DNA of 64,000 nucleotides, from positions 53,452 to 117,451 of the forward strand of contig DASVQC010000072.1 in NCBI GenBank assembly GCA_036389335.1, read 5' to 3'. How positions within the stretch are numbered: position 1 is the stretch's first letter; each line of letters starts with the position of its first letter. Position numbers and translations under genes: made by a program. The notes under the pieces were generated by a model. That model ran no database searches, was not told the origin of the DNA, and saw only the letters and a program-made list of their open reading frames with translations. This document shows, one piece after another, positions 42,187-52,723 of this stretch. The DNA is from JAIVGV01 sp036389335. GTDB taxonomy: Bacteria; Acidobacteriota; Blastocatellia; Pyrinomonadales; Pyrinomonadaceae.

Positions 42187-44997
42187 TTAACCCGCGCCCT
42201 GCGCCAGCATCTTCTCGACGACGGCGTAGCTCGCCGCGAGCGCGTCCGCGAGTTTGTCGGGCTGCGAGCCGCCGCCCTCGGCCATGTCGGGCTTGCCGCC
42301 GCCGCGCCCGCCGACGAGCGGCGCGAGCTCGCGTATCACCTGACCGGCGGGCACGCGCCCCTGCAAGTCTTTCGACGTGCGGACGATGATCGAGACCTTG
42401 CCCTCGTCGCGACGACCGAGCACGACGACGCCCGACTTGACGCGCGCCAGCAAGGTGTCCGACAACTGACGCAGGCCCGCCGCGTCCAGCTCGCTCGCCT
42501 CGCGGGCGAGCACCTTCACGCCCGCGACCTCGCGCGCCTCGTTGCCGTTCCCGGCGGACGCGCCGACGGCCCCGCTCGCCAGCTTCTGCTTCAACTCCTC
42601 GGCCTCCCGGCGCGCGCGCTTCAGCTCGTCCTGCAGGCGCTCGACCGTCGCCGGGAGATCGCCGCGCGTGGCGCGCAGGTTCGCGGCGACGTGATCGACC
42701 ACAGCCTCCGTCTCGCGGAAGCGCGCGAGCGCGTCCCACCCCGTGACGGCGCGGATGCGCCGCGTGCCCGACGCGATGGATTCGTCGCTCACGATCTTGA
42801 AGAGCCCAATGTCGCCGGTCGAGCGCACGTGCGTGCCGCCGCACAGCTCCTTCGAGAAGACGCCCTCCGCGCCCGGCACCGAGAGCACGCGCACCTTCTC
42901 GGCGTACTTCTCGCCGAAGAGCGCCATCGCGCCCGACTGCATCGCCTCTTCCAAAGCGAGTTCGTCGGTCTGGACTTTCTCGTTGCGCAGGACGTGGTAG
43001 TTGACGAGGCGTTCGACCTCGGCGATCTCGTCGCGCGAGAGCGGCTGGAAGTGCGAGAAGTCGAACCGCAAGAAGTTCGGCGCGACGACCGAGCCCGCCT
43101 GCTTGACGTGCGTCCCCAGCACCTCGCGCAGGGCCGCGTGCATCAGGTGCGTCGCCGTGTGGTTGCGCCTCGTCGCGTCGCGCTTCTCGACGTCGACGCG
43201 CGCCGAGACCGTGTCGCCGACTTTCAAACTCCCTTTCTCGACTTTGACCCTGTGGACGATCAACCCCTGCGCGGGCGAATAAGTGTCCTCGACGACCGCG
43301 CGCGCGTTCTCGCCGACGAAGACGCCCACGTCGCCGACCTGCCCGCCGCTCTCGGCGTAGAACGGCGTATGATTCAGCACGACTTCGCCCTCGTCGCCCG
43401 CGTCCAACGTTTGGATTTCATCTTCGCCCTTGATCAAAGCGATGACTTTTGAATCTTCGACCGCAGTCGTCTCATAGCCTTTGAACTCAGATTTGGTGTC
43501 GTGGCGACGCGATAGAGCTACGTAAACAGGCTTCGTTTTTTTACGTTCTGCTGTTTGCGCCTCGGTCTTGTTTTGCTGAAGTCCTTTAATGGCTTTCTCA
43601 ATTAATTGCCTAAAGTCCTCCTCACTGATGCGTCTAACGTCGTACTTATCTAAGCTCATACCGCCTTCGAGAGGCTCTCTGATGTAACACCCCCGCTCGC
43701 CCAGAATTACATACATGAGGTCAATAGGCGTTCCGAACGTGTCGTATAAACGAGCAAGCTCAGGAGTTAATATTGACGCAGCCCCGGTCGCAGTCGGATG
43801 TTTGGCTTGGTTTGCTTCATAGGCTGAAATCAATTCCTCAAGTTTTTTCAGGCCAACCGTCAACGTCGCGCCAAAGCGTTCTTCCTCGAAGCGCACCATC
43901 TTCTCGATGAAGCCGCGTTGCGCTTCGAGTTCGGGGAAAGCCTCGTTCATCTGATCGACGACGAAGTTCGTGACCTCGTTGAAGAACAAGCCGTCGAAGC
44001 CGAGCGTGTGTCGCCCGTGGTAGATAGCGCGGCGCATGATTTTACGCAGCACGTAGTTGCGCCCCACGTTGCTTGGGAGGATGCCGTCGGCGATGGAGAA
44101 GGCCGTCGAGCGCGCGTGGTCGGCGATGACGCGCATGGCGAAGCCCTCCTGCGAGTCGGGCTCGTAGGCGCGGTCGGCGAGCTTGGCCGTGAACTGGACG
44201 ATCTCCTTGATGAGATCGGTGTCGTAGTTCGACTTCACGCCTTGCAGGACGACGGCGAGGCGTTCGAGCCCCGCGCCGGTGTCGACCGAAGGCGCGGGGA
44301 GCGGTTCTAGTTTGTACACGCCCTTCCCCGCCTCGACGCGGTTGTACTGCATGAAGACGAGGTTCCAAATCTCCATCGTCGTGTCGCCCTCGCCGTTGAC
44401 GAGATCGGCGCGATTGAAATTCGGGTCTTCCGGGCGCTCGCCGAGGTAGTAGTTGATCTCGGAGTTGGGGCCGCAGGGGCCGGTCTCGGCCATCTGCCAG
44501 AAGTTGTCCTTGCGACCGAAGCGCAGGATGCGCTCGGGGCGCGCGCCGGCTTCGATCCACAGGCGCTCGGCCTCCTCGTCGGCGGGCACCTCGTCGTCGC
44601 CGCCGAAGACGGTGAACCACAGCCGCTCGGCGTCGAGCTTGAGGACGTTGACGAGGTAGTCCCACGCGAATTGGATGGCGTCGCGTTTGAAGTAGTCGCC
44701 GAACGAGAAGTTGCCGAGCATCTCGAAGAAGGTGTGGTGGCGCGCGGTCTTGCCCACCTCGTCGAGGTCGTTGTGCTTGCCGCCCGCGCGGATGCACTTC
44801 TGCGACGAGCAGGCGCGCGCGTAGGCGCGCTTCTCGTTGCCGAGGAACACGTCCTTGAACTGATTCATCCCGGCGTTGGTGAACAGGAGCGTCGGATCGT
44901 TGGCCGGCAGAAGCGGGCTCGAACGCACGCGCGTGTGCCCGTGCTGCTCGAAGTACTTAAGGAAGCTCTCGCGAATCTCGTTTCCGGTCATGGTCAT
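42187..44997 (-). CDS. alaS: Alanyl-tRNA synthetase
   Basis: The 936-residue protein has the usual four parts. Class II catalytic domain (about 1-250): RESFLKYFEQHGHTRVRSS, NQFKDVFLGNEKRAYARACS, GPNSEINYYLGERPED. tRNA-binding middle region; editing domain with RRNHTATHLMHAALRE and later CGGTHVRSTGDIGLFK, where the H-x3-H and C-x3-H zinc/editing residues are intact; and C-terminal helical/DHHA1 region (GGGKPDMAEGGG). It charges tRNA-Ala and clears mis-charged Ser/Gly. Oddity: about 43435-43865 (residues 378-520) is clearly AT-richer than the rest, with AT-ending codons, and its protein sequence is less standard. The frame is intact. Confidence 0.95.
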   Translation of the reverse strand: MTMTGNEIRESFLKYFEQHGHTRVRSSPLLPANDPTLLFTNAGMNQFKDVFLGNEKRAYARACSSQKCIRAGGKHNDLDEVGKTARHHTFFEMLGNFSFGDYFKRDAIQFAWDYLVNVLKLDAERLWFTVFGGDDEVPADEEAERLWIEAGARPERILRFGRKDNFWQMAETGPCGPNSEINYYLGERPEDPNFNRADLVNGEGDTTMEIWNLVFMQYNRVEAGKGVYKLEPLPAPSVDTGAGLERLAVVLQGVKSNYDTDLIKEIVQFTAKLADRAYEPDSQEGFAMRVIADHARSTAFSIADGILPSNVGRNYVLRKIMRRAIYHGRHTLGFDGLFFNEVTNFVVDQMNEAFPELEAQRGFIEKMVRFEEERFGATLTVGLKKLEELISAYEANQAKHPTATGAASILTPELARLYDTFGTPIDLMYVILGERGCYIREPLEGGMSLDKYDVRRISEEDFRQLIEKAIKGLQQNKTEAQTAERKKTKPVYVALSRRHDTKSEFKGYETTAVEDSKVIALIKGEDEIQTLDAGDEGEVVLNHTPFYAESGGQVGDVGVFVGENARAVVEDTYSPAQGLIVHRVKVEKGSLKVGDTVSARVDVEKRDATRRNHTATHLMHAALREVLGTHVKQAGSVVAPNFLRFDFSHFQPLSRDEIAEVERLVNYHVLRNEKVQTDELALEEAMQSGAMALFGEKYAEKVRVLSVPGAEGVFSKELCGGTHVRSTGDIGLFKIVSDESIASGTRRIRAVTGWDALARFRETEAVVDHVAANLRATRGDLPATVERLQDELKRARREAEELKQKLASGAVGASAGNGNEAREVAGVKVLAREASELDAAGLRQLSDTLLARVKSGVVVLGRRDEGKVSIIVRTSKDLQGRVPAGQVIRELAPLVGGRGGGKPDMAEGGGSQPDKLADALAASYAVVEKMLAQGAG

Positions 44998-45118
44998 AAG
45001 TCACACTGTTAAGACTGCGAATTTCGGCCCCGTCAGAAACCAAAAGTCTAACACGCGGGGCGCGGGCGCGGGAAATTGGCGGCGGGCGCGGGGGCGGGCG
45101 GGGCGGGCGGGCTCGAAG

Positions 45119-45733
45119 CTACTCGGACGCTCCGGCGTCCGGGCCTTCCTCGTCGAGGGGGGCCGCGCCGAGGGCGCGGACTTTGTTGATGACGAGATCG
45201 TAGGAGAAGCCGCGGCGCAGCAGGTGGTCGAAGAGACTTTTAGTCTCCTGCCGCGTGGCGGGGCGTCCGCGCAGGCGCACGCGCTTCTCGATGGCCTCGT
45301 CGATCAGCGTCTCTTCGGGCGTCTCGTCGAAGACTTTTTCGAGCGTCTGCTCGGCCAGCTCCTTGTCGATCTTCTTCGTCTTGAGATCGCGCGCGAGCCT
45401 TTGGCGACCGACCGGCTTCGCGCGGACGCGCGCCTGCGCGAACGAGAGCGCGAACTGCTCGTCGTTCAAATAGCCGTACTCGCTCAACTTCTTGATCGCG
45501 TACTCGATGGCCTCCGCGGTGGCGGACTCTTTCTCCGCGAGGCGCTCGCGCAGCTCCTCGACCGAGCGCGGCTTGGCGGCGAGGAGTTTGACGGCGCGCT
45601 GGAGCGTGCGCGTGCGCGACTTCTCCTCGTCGACGGGGCGGCGCGGCTTCGCCTCGACGGGCTCTTGCAGTTGCCGGTCGTTCGGGCGCGGGCGCGGCTT
45701 AAACTTCGGTCGCTGCTTTCGTTTGCCGAACAT
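45119..45733 (-). CDS. recX: Regulatory protein RecX
   Basis: The 204-residue protein has a lysine/arginine-rich N-terminal 45 residues, then the RecX three-helix repeats: RAVKLLAAKPRSVEELRERL, AIEYAIKKLSEYGYLNDEQF, FAQARVRAKPVGRQRLARDL, ETKSLFDHLLRRGFSYDLV. RecX binds RecA filaments and limits recombinase activity. recA is not in the window. It lies between alaS (same strand, 120 bases apart) and truB (opposite strand). Length and repeat count are normal apart from the basic extension. Confidence 0.9.
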   Translation of the reverse strand: MFGKRKQRPKFKPRPRPNDRQLQEPVEAKPRRPVDEEKSRTRTLQRAVKLLAAKPRSVEELRERLAEKESATAEAIEYAIKKLSEYGYLNDEQFALSFAQARVRAKPVGRQRLARDLKTKKIDKELAEQTLEKVFDETPEETLIDEAIEKRVRLRGRPATRQETKSLFDHLLRRGFSYDLVINKVRALGAAPLDEEGPDAGASE

Positions 45734-45814
45734 CGAGTTTCCCGATTCGCGGTTTCGCGTCTAAGATTAACGCGCGGCGGACGGAAATCAGAAATCGCGA
45801 ACCGACGATCAGGG

Positions 45815-46762
45815 ATGGACGGCTTACTCGTCATCGACAAGCCCGCGGGCTGGACTTCGCACGACGTGGTGGCGCGCGCGCGCCGCCTGCTGCGCGAGAA
45901 ACGGATCGGGCACACGGGCACGCTCGACCCGTTCGCCACGGGCGTGCTCGTCCTGCTCGTCGGGCGCGCGACGCGGCTCGCGCAGTTTTTGTCCGGCGCG
46001 GAGAAGGAGTACGAGGCGACCGTGCGGCTCGGGTACGCGACCGAGACGGGGGATTTGACGGGCGCGCGGCGCGGCGAAGTCGCGCCGTGCCGCGCGTGGG
46101 GCGTCGAAGAGATCGAGGGGGCCTTGAAGAGTCTGCGCGGCGAGATCGATCAGGTGCCGCCGATGTACTCGGCGAAGAAGGTTCAGGGGCGGAAACTCTA
46201 CGAGCTGGCGCGGCGCGGCGAAGAGATCGAGCGCGTGGCCGTGCGCGTCAACGTCAGCGCCTTTGAGATCGCGCCCGGCGCGTCGGGGGCGTGGCTCAGC
46301 CGGAACGAGGACGGGACGTGCGACCTCTCGACGCGCGTCGTCTGCTCGGCGGGGACTTACGTGCGCGCGCTCGCCGAGTCGGTCGGCGAGCGGCTCGGCA
46401 CGGGCGCGCACCTCTCGGCGCTCAGGCGCACGCGCGCCGGCGCGTTCCGCCTCGGCCAGTCCGTCACGCCCGACGGGCTGAACGAGTTAGCGGAAGCCGG
46501 GCGCGCTTCGGAGTTTCTGATCGACATGAACGCGGCGCTCCCCGAATTGCCCGCCGCGCATCTAACGGGCGACGAGGCGCGCCGGGTGCGCCACGGCGCG
46601 GCCATCCGCGCGCCCGCCGGGGCGGTCGGGTGGGCCGACGGCGCGGGCGTGAGGATGTTGGAGCGGGAGGGGCGGCTGTTGGCGGTCGGCGCGTACGACG
46701 CGGCGCGCGGGCACGTCCAGCCGCGCGTGATGCTCGCAGGCGACGAGGGGGGCGGGAAATAA
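45815..46762 (+). CDS. truB: tRNA pseudouridine(55) synthase
   Basis: The 315-residue protein starts at the ATG at 45815; a much longer open frame upstream is a shadow of recX. TruB motifs: MDGLLVIDKPAGWTSHDVVA, KRIGHTGTLDPFATGVLVL with the catalytic Asp, KEYEATVRLGYATETGDLTG, QVPPMYSAKKVQGRKLYELA, and the C-terminal PUA-like region. It makes pseudouridine at position 55 in the T-loop of tRNAs. There is no ribosomal operon (rbfA, rpsO) next to it in this window. Confidence 0.95.
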   Translation: MDGLLVIDKPAGWTSHDVVARARRLLREKRIGHTGTLDPFATGVLVLLVGRATRLAQFLSGAEKEYEATVRLGYATETGDLTGARRGEVAPCRAWGVEEIEGALKSLRGEIDQVPPMYSAKKVQGRKLYELARRGEEIERVAVRVNVSAFEIAPGASGAWLSRNEDGTCDLSTRVVCSAGTYVRALAESVGERLGTGAHLSALRRTRAGAFRLGQSVTPDGLNELAEAGRASEFLIDMNAALPELPAAHLTGDEARRVRHGAAIRAPAGAVGWADGAGVRMLEREGRLLAVGAYDAARGHVQPRVMLAGDEGGGK

Positions 46763-47119
46763 GCGTTGATTTTCGCCTCCGGTTCGTGTGTTATAATTCG
46801 CCCCAAAGCAGGGGAGCGGGTGTTGCCCCCGATCAGTCACACCGCGAGCCGCCGCTTTCGAGGTTTGAAAGTTCCGAGACCCGTTCGGGAGTCGAACGCA
46901 GACTCGCGCGTCTCAGTCGGACGCCAGTGAAGGAGCGCGCCGGCGCGCCCTGACCGACGCATCGAGACGACATCCCGGACGGAGAGCAGCGGGGCGCTCG
47001 CGGCGGTCGCTGGGAGCCGACGCGGGCCGAACTCATTGCCGACCAAACACCACCACACAAGGGCGTGAACTTCCCCACGCCGTCCCGAGCGCGCGAAGCC
47101 GATCAAGAGGTACAAGGCG
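46763..47119 (+). promoter_or_regulatory. prkA promoter and long leader
   Basis: A perfect TATAAT at 46792-46797 stands in GC-rich DNA, with TTGATT 20 bases upstream (a poor spacing). If this is the promoter, the transcript has an untranslated leader of about 315 bases before the prkA ATG at 47120. The leader is GC-rich with several small inverted repeats, but I could not fold a defined motif. No other gene lies in this stretch. Confidence 0.5.
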
Positions 47120-49060
<1,941 letters not shown>

Positions 49061-49166
49061 CCGCGGGTGGCGCGACCCCGTCGGCAGTCGGGCACGATCT
49101 GTCAGCGACGCCCGCGTTTTTCTTCGAGAAAGGCGCGGGCGATTTCGTCACGGCGCGAACTGAGAG

Positions 49167-50126
49167 ATGAAGAAACGCTACTGGATAGCCGGAACGTTGG
49201 GGCTGGTCGGCGGGGCGCTCGCGGCGCGGCTCGTCGCGCGACCGCGCGACGTGACGTGGGAGGAGGAGCGAGCGCGGCTCGGGCACGCGGAGCGTTCGCG
49301 CTTCGCGGAGGTCGGGGGCGTGCGCGTCCACTACCTCGAGGCGGGGGAGGGGGGCGCGCCCGCCGTCGTGCTCGTCCACGGGTTCGCCGCGTCGAACTTC
49401 GTCTGGCACGACACGCTCGTGCCGCTCGCCGCCGCCGGCTTCCGCGTCGTCGCGCCAGACCTCGTCGGCTTCGGCTTCTCCGGCAAGCCGCGCGAAGGCG
49501 AGTACACCATCGAGGCTCAGGCGCGCGCCGTCGTCGGGCTGATGGACGCGCTCGGCATCGGGAGCGCCGCCGTCGTCGGCAGCTCCTACGGCGGCGCGGT
49601 CGCGGCGGTCTGCGCGCTCGACCGCCCGGAGCGCGTCCGCAGGCTCGTCCTCGTCGGCGCGGTCTCGAACAACGAGATCAGGCGTTGGCTCGTCGCGCGC
49701 GTCGGCAGCGTGCGCGGCCTCGGCGAGGTCTTCGCGCCCCTCGTGCTCGACGCGCGCCACCTCCGCAAGCGCCGCCGCCTGAGGGCGCATAACGCGCTCG
49801 ACGGGCGCGCCTACGACGAGCCGCGGGTCCGCGCGCAACTGCGCCCGCTCAAAGCCGCGAACACGCAGCGCGCCATACTCCGCACGCTCCGCCAGTGGGA
49901 CGCCTCGCGCGTCGAGCGCGAGGCCGGGCGCATCAAGCAGCCGACGCTGCTCGTCTGGGGCGCGGACGACCGCGACGTGCCGCTGCGACACGGCGAACGC
50001 CTGCGCGCGCTCATCCCCGGCTCGCGCCTCGCCGTCTTCGAGGCTTGCGCGCACCTGCCGCAGGAGGAGCGGCCCGCCGAGTTCGTCCGACTCGTCGCGG
50101 ACTTCTGTAAAGGCCGTGAGCCGTAA
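49167..50126 (+). CDS. Alpha/beta hydrolase
   Basis: The 319-residue protein has an N-terminal hydrophobic helix (YWIAGTLGLVGGALAARLVA), likely a membrane anchor or uncleaved signal. The hydrolase domain shows VVLVHGFAASNFVWHDTL (oxyanion loop), FGFSGKPREGEYTIEAQA, the nucleophile elbow GSSYGGAV with Ser, the acid region LLVWGADDRDVPLRHGERL and the His in CAHLPQEERP. The triad Ser-Asp-His is complete. Esterase, lipase or epoxide-hydrolase-type activity cannot be separated. It lies inside the prkA-yhbH interval in the same direction. Confidence 0.88.
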   Translation: MKKRYWIAGTLGLVGGALAARLVARPRDVTWEEERARLGHAERSRFAEVGGVRVHYLEAGEGGAPAVVLVHGFAASNFVWHDTLVPLAAAGFRVVAPDLVGFGFSGKPREGEYTIEAQARAVVGLMDALGIGSAAVVGSSYGGAVAAVCALDRPERVRRLVLVGAVSNNEIRRWLVARVGSVRGLGEVFAPLVLDARHLRKRRRLRAHNALDGRAYDEPRVRAQLRPLKAANTQRAILRTLRQWDASRVEREAGRIKQPTLLVWGADDRDVPLRHGERLRALIPGSRLAVFEACAHLPQEERPAEFVRLVADFCKGREP

Positions 50127-50128
50127 AC

Positions 50129-50197
50129 CGTGACGGGTGACGGGAGAAGGCACACTGCTGCCGCTTACCTGTCACCTGTCACTTGTCACCCGTCACG
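50129..50197. repeat. Word-repeat hairpin (GTGACGGGTGAC)
   Basis: CGTGACGGGTGAC at 50129-50141 is the exact inverse of GTCACCCGTCACG at 50185-50197. Between them and in the right arm are more GTCACCTGTCACTTGTCAC words. It sits between the hydrolase and yhbH genes. Confidence 0.7.
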
Positions 50198-50207
50198 AGG
50201 TTCTGCA

Positions 50208-51368
50208 ATGTCCGTACAGCGCAACGACTGGTCCTTGCAGCGCAAGGGCATCATCGATCAGGAGCGGCACAAGGAGCGCGTGCGCGACGCGATCCGCAAG
50301 AACCTCGGCTCCATCGTGTCGGACGAGGCGATCATCCTGTCGGACGGCAGGCGCACGGTCAAAGTCCCGATCCGCTCGCTCGACGAGTACAAGTTCCGCT
50401 ACGATCACCGGAAGCGCAAGCACGTCGGCCAGGGCGACGGCAAGACGCGCGTGGGCGACGTGCTCGCGCGCGAGAGCCAGCCGGGGAAGGGCGCGGGCGG
50501 CGGGCGGGCCGGCGACGCGGGCGGCGCGGAATACTACGAGGCCGAGATCAACGTCGACGAGCTGGCGGCCCTGATCTTCGAGGACTTACATCTCCCGTTC
50601 CTCGAAGAGAAGGCGAAGAAGGCGATCCCCTCGCGCACGACGCGCTTCAACGAGATACGCCGCACGGGCGTGATGGCGAACCTCGACAAGCGGCGCATGA
50701 TCCTCGAAAACATCCGCCGCAACGCGCGCGAGAACAAGGGCGCGCGCTTCGGCGACGTGAAGAAGGAGGACCTGCGCTTCAAGACTTGGGAGGAGACGCA
50801 CAAGTACGAGTCGAACGCCGTCGTCATCGCGATGATCGACATCAGCGGCTCGATGGGCGAGTTCAAAAAGTACATCGCGCGCTCGTTCTACTTCTGGATG
50901 GTGCGCTTCCTCCGCACGAAGTACGACAACGTCGAGATCGTCTTCATCTCGCACCACACGGAGGCGCGCGAAGTCGCCGAGGAGCAGTTCTTCACGCAGG
51001 GCGAGTCGGGCGGCACGGTCGTCTCCTCGGCCTACCAGCTCGCGCTCGACATCATCCACGCGCGCTACCGGCCCGCCGACTGGAACGTCTACCCGTTCCA
51101 CTTCTCCGACGGCGACAACTACTACTCCGACAACGAGGAGGCCGTGCGGCTGGCCGACGAGCTGATCAAGACCTGCAACCTCTTCGGCTACGGCGAGATC
51201 GGCGAGGAGGGGACCTCAGGCTACCGCCGCTCGTCGGGCGCGCTGCTCTCGATCTTCAAGGATCGCCTGAAGCAGAAGGATCGCTTCGTCGGCATCCGCA
51301 TCGACGACAAAGAGGACGTGTACCCGGCGCTCAAGCAGTTCTTCGGGCGGCGCGATCTGGCGGCTTGA
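50208..51368 (+). CDS. yhbH: YhbH/DUF444 family protein
   Basis: The 386-residue protein starts at the ATG at 50208, as the longer frame runs into the repeat hairpin. Family features: RNDWSLQRKGIIDQERHKER at the N-terminus, IPIRSLDEYKF-like RTVKVPIRSLDEYKFRYD, a glycine-rich loop, then a VWA-like domain with the MIDAS-type AMIDISGSMGEFKKYIARS, EIVFISHHTEAREV and GGTVVSSAYQLALDII. DUF444 proteins (YeaH/YhbH) accompany PrkA in stress response and sporulation-linked pathways. The order prkA ... yhbH ... spoVR is kept here, with insertions. Length is normal. Confidence 0.95.
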   Translation: MSVQRNDWSLQRKGIIDQERHKERVRDAIRKNLGSIVSDEAIILSDGRRTVKVPIRSLDEYKFRYDHRKRKHVGQGDGKTRVGDVLARESQPGKGAGGGRAGDAGGAEYYEAEINVDELAALIFEDLHLPFLEEKAKKAIPSRTTRFNEIRRTGVMANLDKRRMILENIRRNARENKGARFGDVKKEDLRFKTWEETHKYESNAVVIAMIDISGSMGEFKKYIARSFYFWMVRFLRTKYDNVEIVFISHHTEAREVAEEQFFTQGESGGTVVSSAYQLALDIIHARYRPADWNVYPFHFSDGDNYYSDNEEAVRLADELIKTCNLFGYGEIGEEGTSGYRRSSGALLSIFKDRLKQKDRFVGIRIDDKEDVYPALKQFFGRRDLAA

Positions 51369-51432
51369 CGCGGGCGGCGGCGGCCCGAGCCCGGCGATCA
51401 CTAAAATCTGGATCGCGGGGGCGGTTTCTCGT

Positions 51433-51438
51433 TATAAT
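51433..51438 (+). promoter_or_regulatory. Possible -10 box of TPR gene
   Basis: TATAAT lies in a GC-rich stretch 47 bases before the ATG at 51485, after the yhbH stop. No clear -35 box. Confidence 0.4.
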
Positions 51439-51484
51439 CCGTCTCCTCGCCCGCGGCGGATCATCTTGTAAGTAGAGACTCGAA

Positions 51485-52483
51485 ATGAAAATCGCTCGTG
51501 CCACGCTCTTCGCCGTCTGTTTCTTCGGGGCCTGTTTGTGGGTCGGTACCGGCGCGCTGGCGCAAAGCCTCTACGAGGTGGAAGGGGTGATCTACGCCCC
51601 CGGCATGCAGCCGCTCGGGCGGGTCGCCGTCTTCCTGGAAGATCAGACGAGGGCGCGCGTCGGGCAGTCGATCACGGACGCCGACGGGCGCTATCAGTTC
51701 AGCCGCGTCGCGGCGGGCGTCTATTACATCGTCGTCAAGACGAACGACAATCAGTTCCAGCCCGCCGTCTACCGGATCGAGTTGATTAACGCCTCCCGCG
51801 CCGGGACGAGTTCGTCGGTCGAGCGCGCCGACATCACGCTCAGCCCCATCGCGCGGCGGGCCAACACGGCGCCGCCGGGGACGGTCTTCGCGCAGGACGT
51901 GCCGCCCGAGGCGGAAGAGGAATACAAGCGCGCGATGGAGAGTCTCGCGAAGAAGAACGATAAAGAGCAGGCCATCGAACAGCTCAAGCGGGCGCTCCAA
52001 ATCTTCCCGAACTATTTCCTGGCCTCGCAGCAACTCGGCCTCGTCTACGTCGAGGGCGAGAAGTTTCAGCAGGCGATCACCCCCCTGCTCAAGGCCATAG
52101 AGGTTAACCCCAAGGCGGCGGCTGCTTACACGGCGCTCGGCATCGCCTCCGAGAATCTCGGTCGCCCCGACCTCGCGGAAGACGCCCTCGTGCGCGCGCG
52201 CGCGCTGGACAACAAATCCTTCCGCGTTCACTTCTACCTCGGGCTCGCCTTGATAGACTTAAACCGTCTGGACGAGGCCGAGAAGTCGTTGAAGGAGTCG
52301 CTCAGGCTGTGGGAGGCGGGCAAGCCCGCCTCGGCGCGGCTTTATCTAGCCTCGATTTACAGCAAGCGCGGGCAAAATCGCGAGGCGATCGTCGAATTAG
52401 AGACGTACCTGCGGGAGAACCCGAAGGCCGCGAATGCCGCCGGGGTGCACGGGGCCATCGAAAAATTGAAGTCCAAGCTCTGA
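51485..52483 (+). CDS. Secreted carboxypeptidase-regulatory-like and TPR protein
   Basis: The 332-residue protein has a signal peptide (LFAVCFFGACLWVGTGALAQ). A CarboxypepD_reg-like/Ig-type domain spans about 28-120: YEVEGVIYAPGMQPLGRVAV, ITDADGRYQFSRVAAGVYYI. Four or five TPR units follow (about 140-330): EEEYKRAMESLAKKNDKEQA, FLASQQLGLVYVEGEKFQQA, AAAYTALGIASENLGRPDLA, VHFYLGLALIDLNRLDEAEK, LYLASIYSKRGQNREAIVEL. It is probably a periplasmic scaffold. A full TonB receptor gene with a similar N-terminal fold comes next, so the two may cooperate. This is inference. Confidence 0.82.
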   Translation: MKIARATLFAVCFFGACLWVGTGALAQSLYEVEGVIYAPGMQPLGRVAVFLEDQTRARVGQSITDADGRYQFSRVAAGVYYIVVKTNDNQFQPAVYRIELINASRAGTSSSVERADITLSPIARRANTAPPGTVFAQDVPPEAEEEYKRAMESLAKKNDKEQAIEQLKRALQIFPNYFLASQQLGLVYVEGEKFQQAITPLLKAIEVNPKAAAAYTALGIASENLGRPDLAEDALVRARALDNKSFRVHFYLGLALIDLNRLDEAEKSLKESLRLWEAGKPASARLYLASIYSKRGQNREAIVELETYLRENPKAANAAGVHGAIEKLKSKL

Positions 52484-52723
52484 TCCCGCCGGGCCGCAAA
52501 TTATCCAATCGCTTGAACGCTTCTCCAAAAAATTGGAGAAAAACTGTGGATGAGCCCGCCGGGGCGTCCCCGCCGTCGCCCTTAAATCCCCGTCAAATTT
52601 GAAGATACGTCACTTAAAGGGAGACCTTTGAGGCGGCATCAGGTTTGCCTTTATTATTCATCGCCAGGCAGTACACCACGCACACAGTTCAATTTCTGAA
52701 CTCAACTCGGAAAGGAAGCCCAA

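Noticed and set aside
44876..45814. Extended N-terminus of truB reaching back over recX
   Set aside because: The extra residues are antisense to recX; TruB proper begins with MDGLLVIDKP at 45815.
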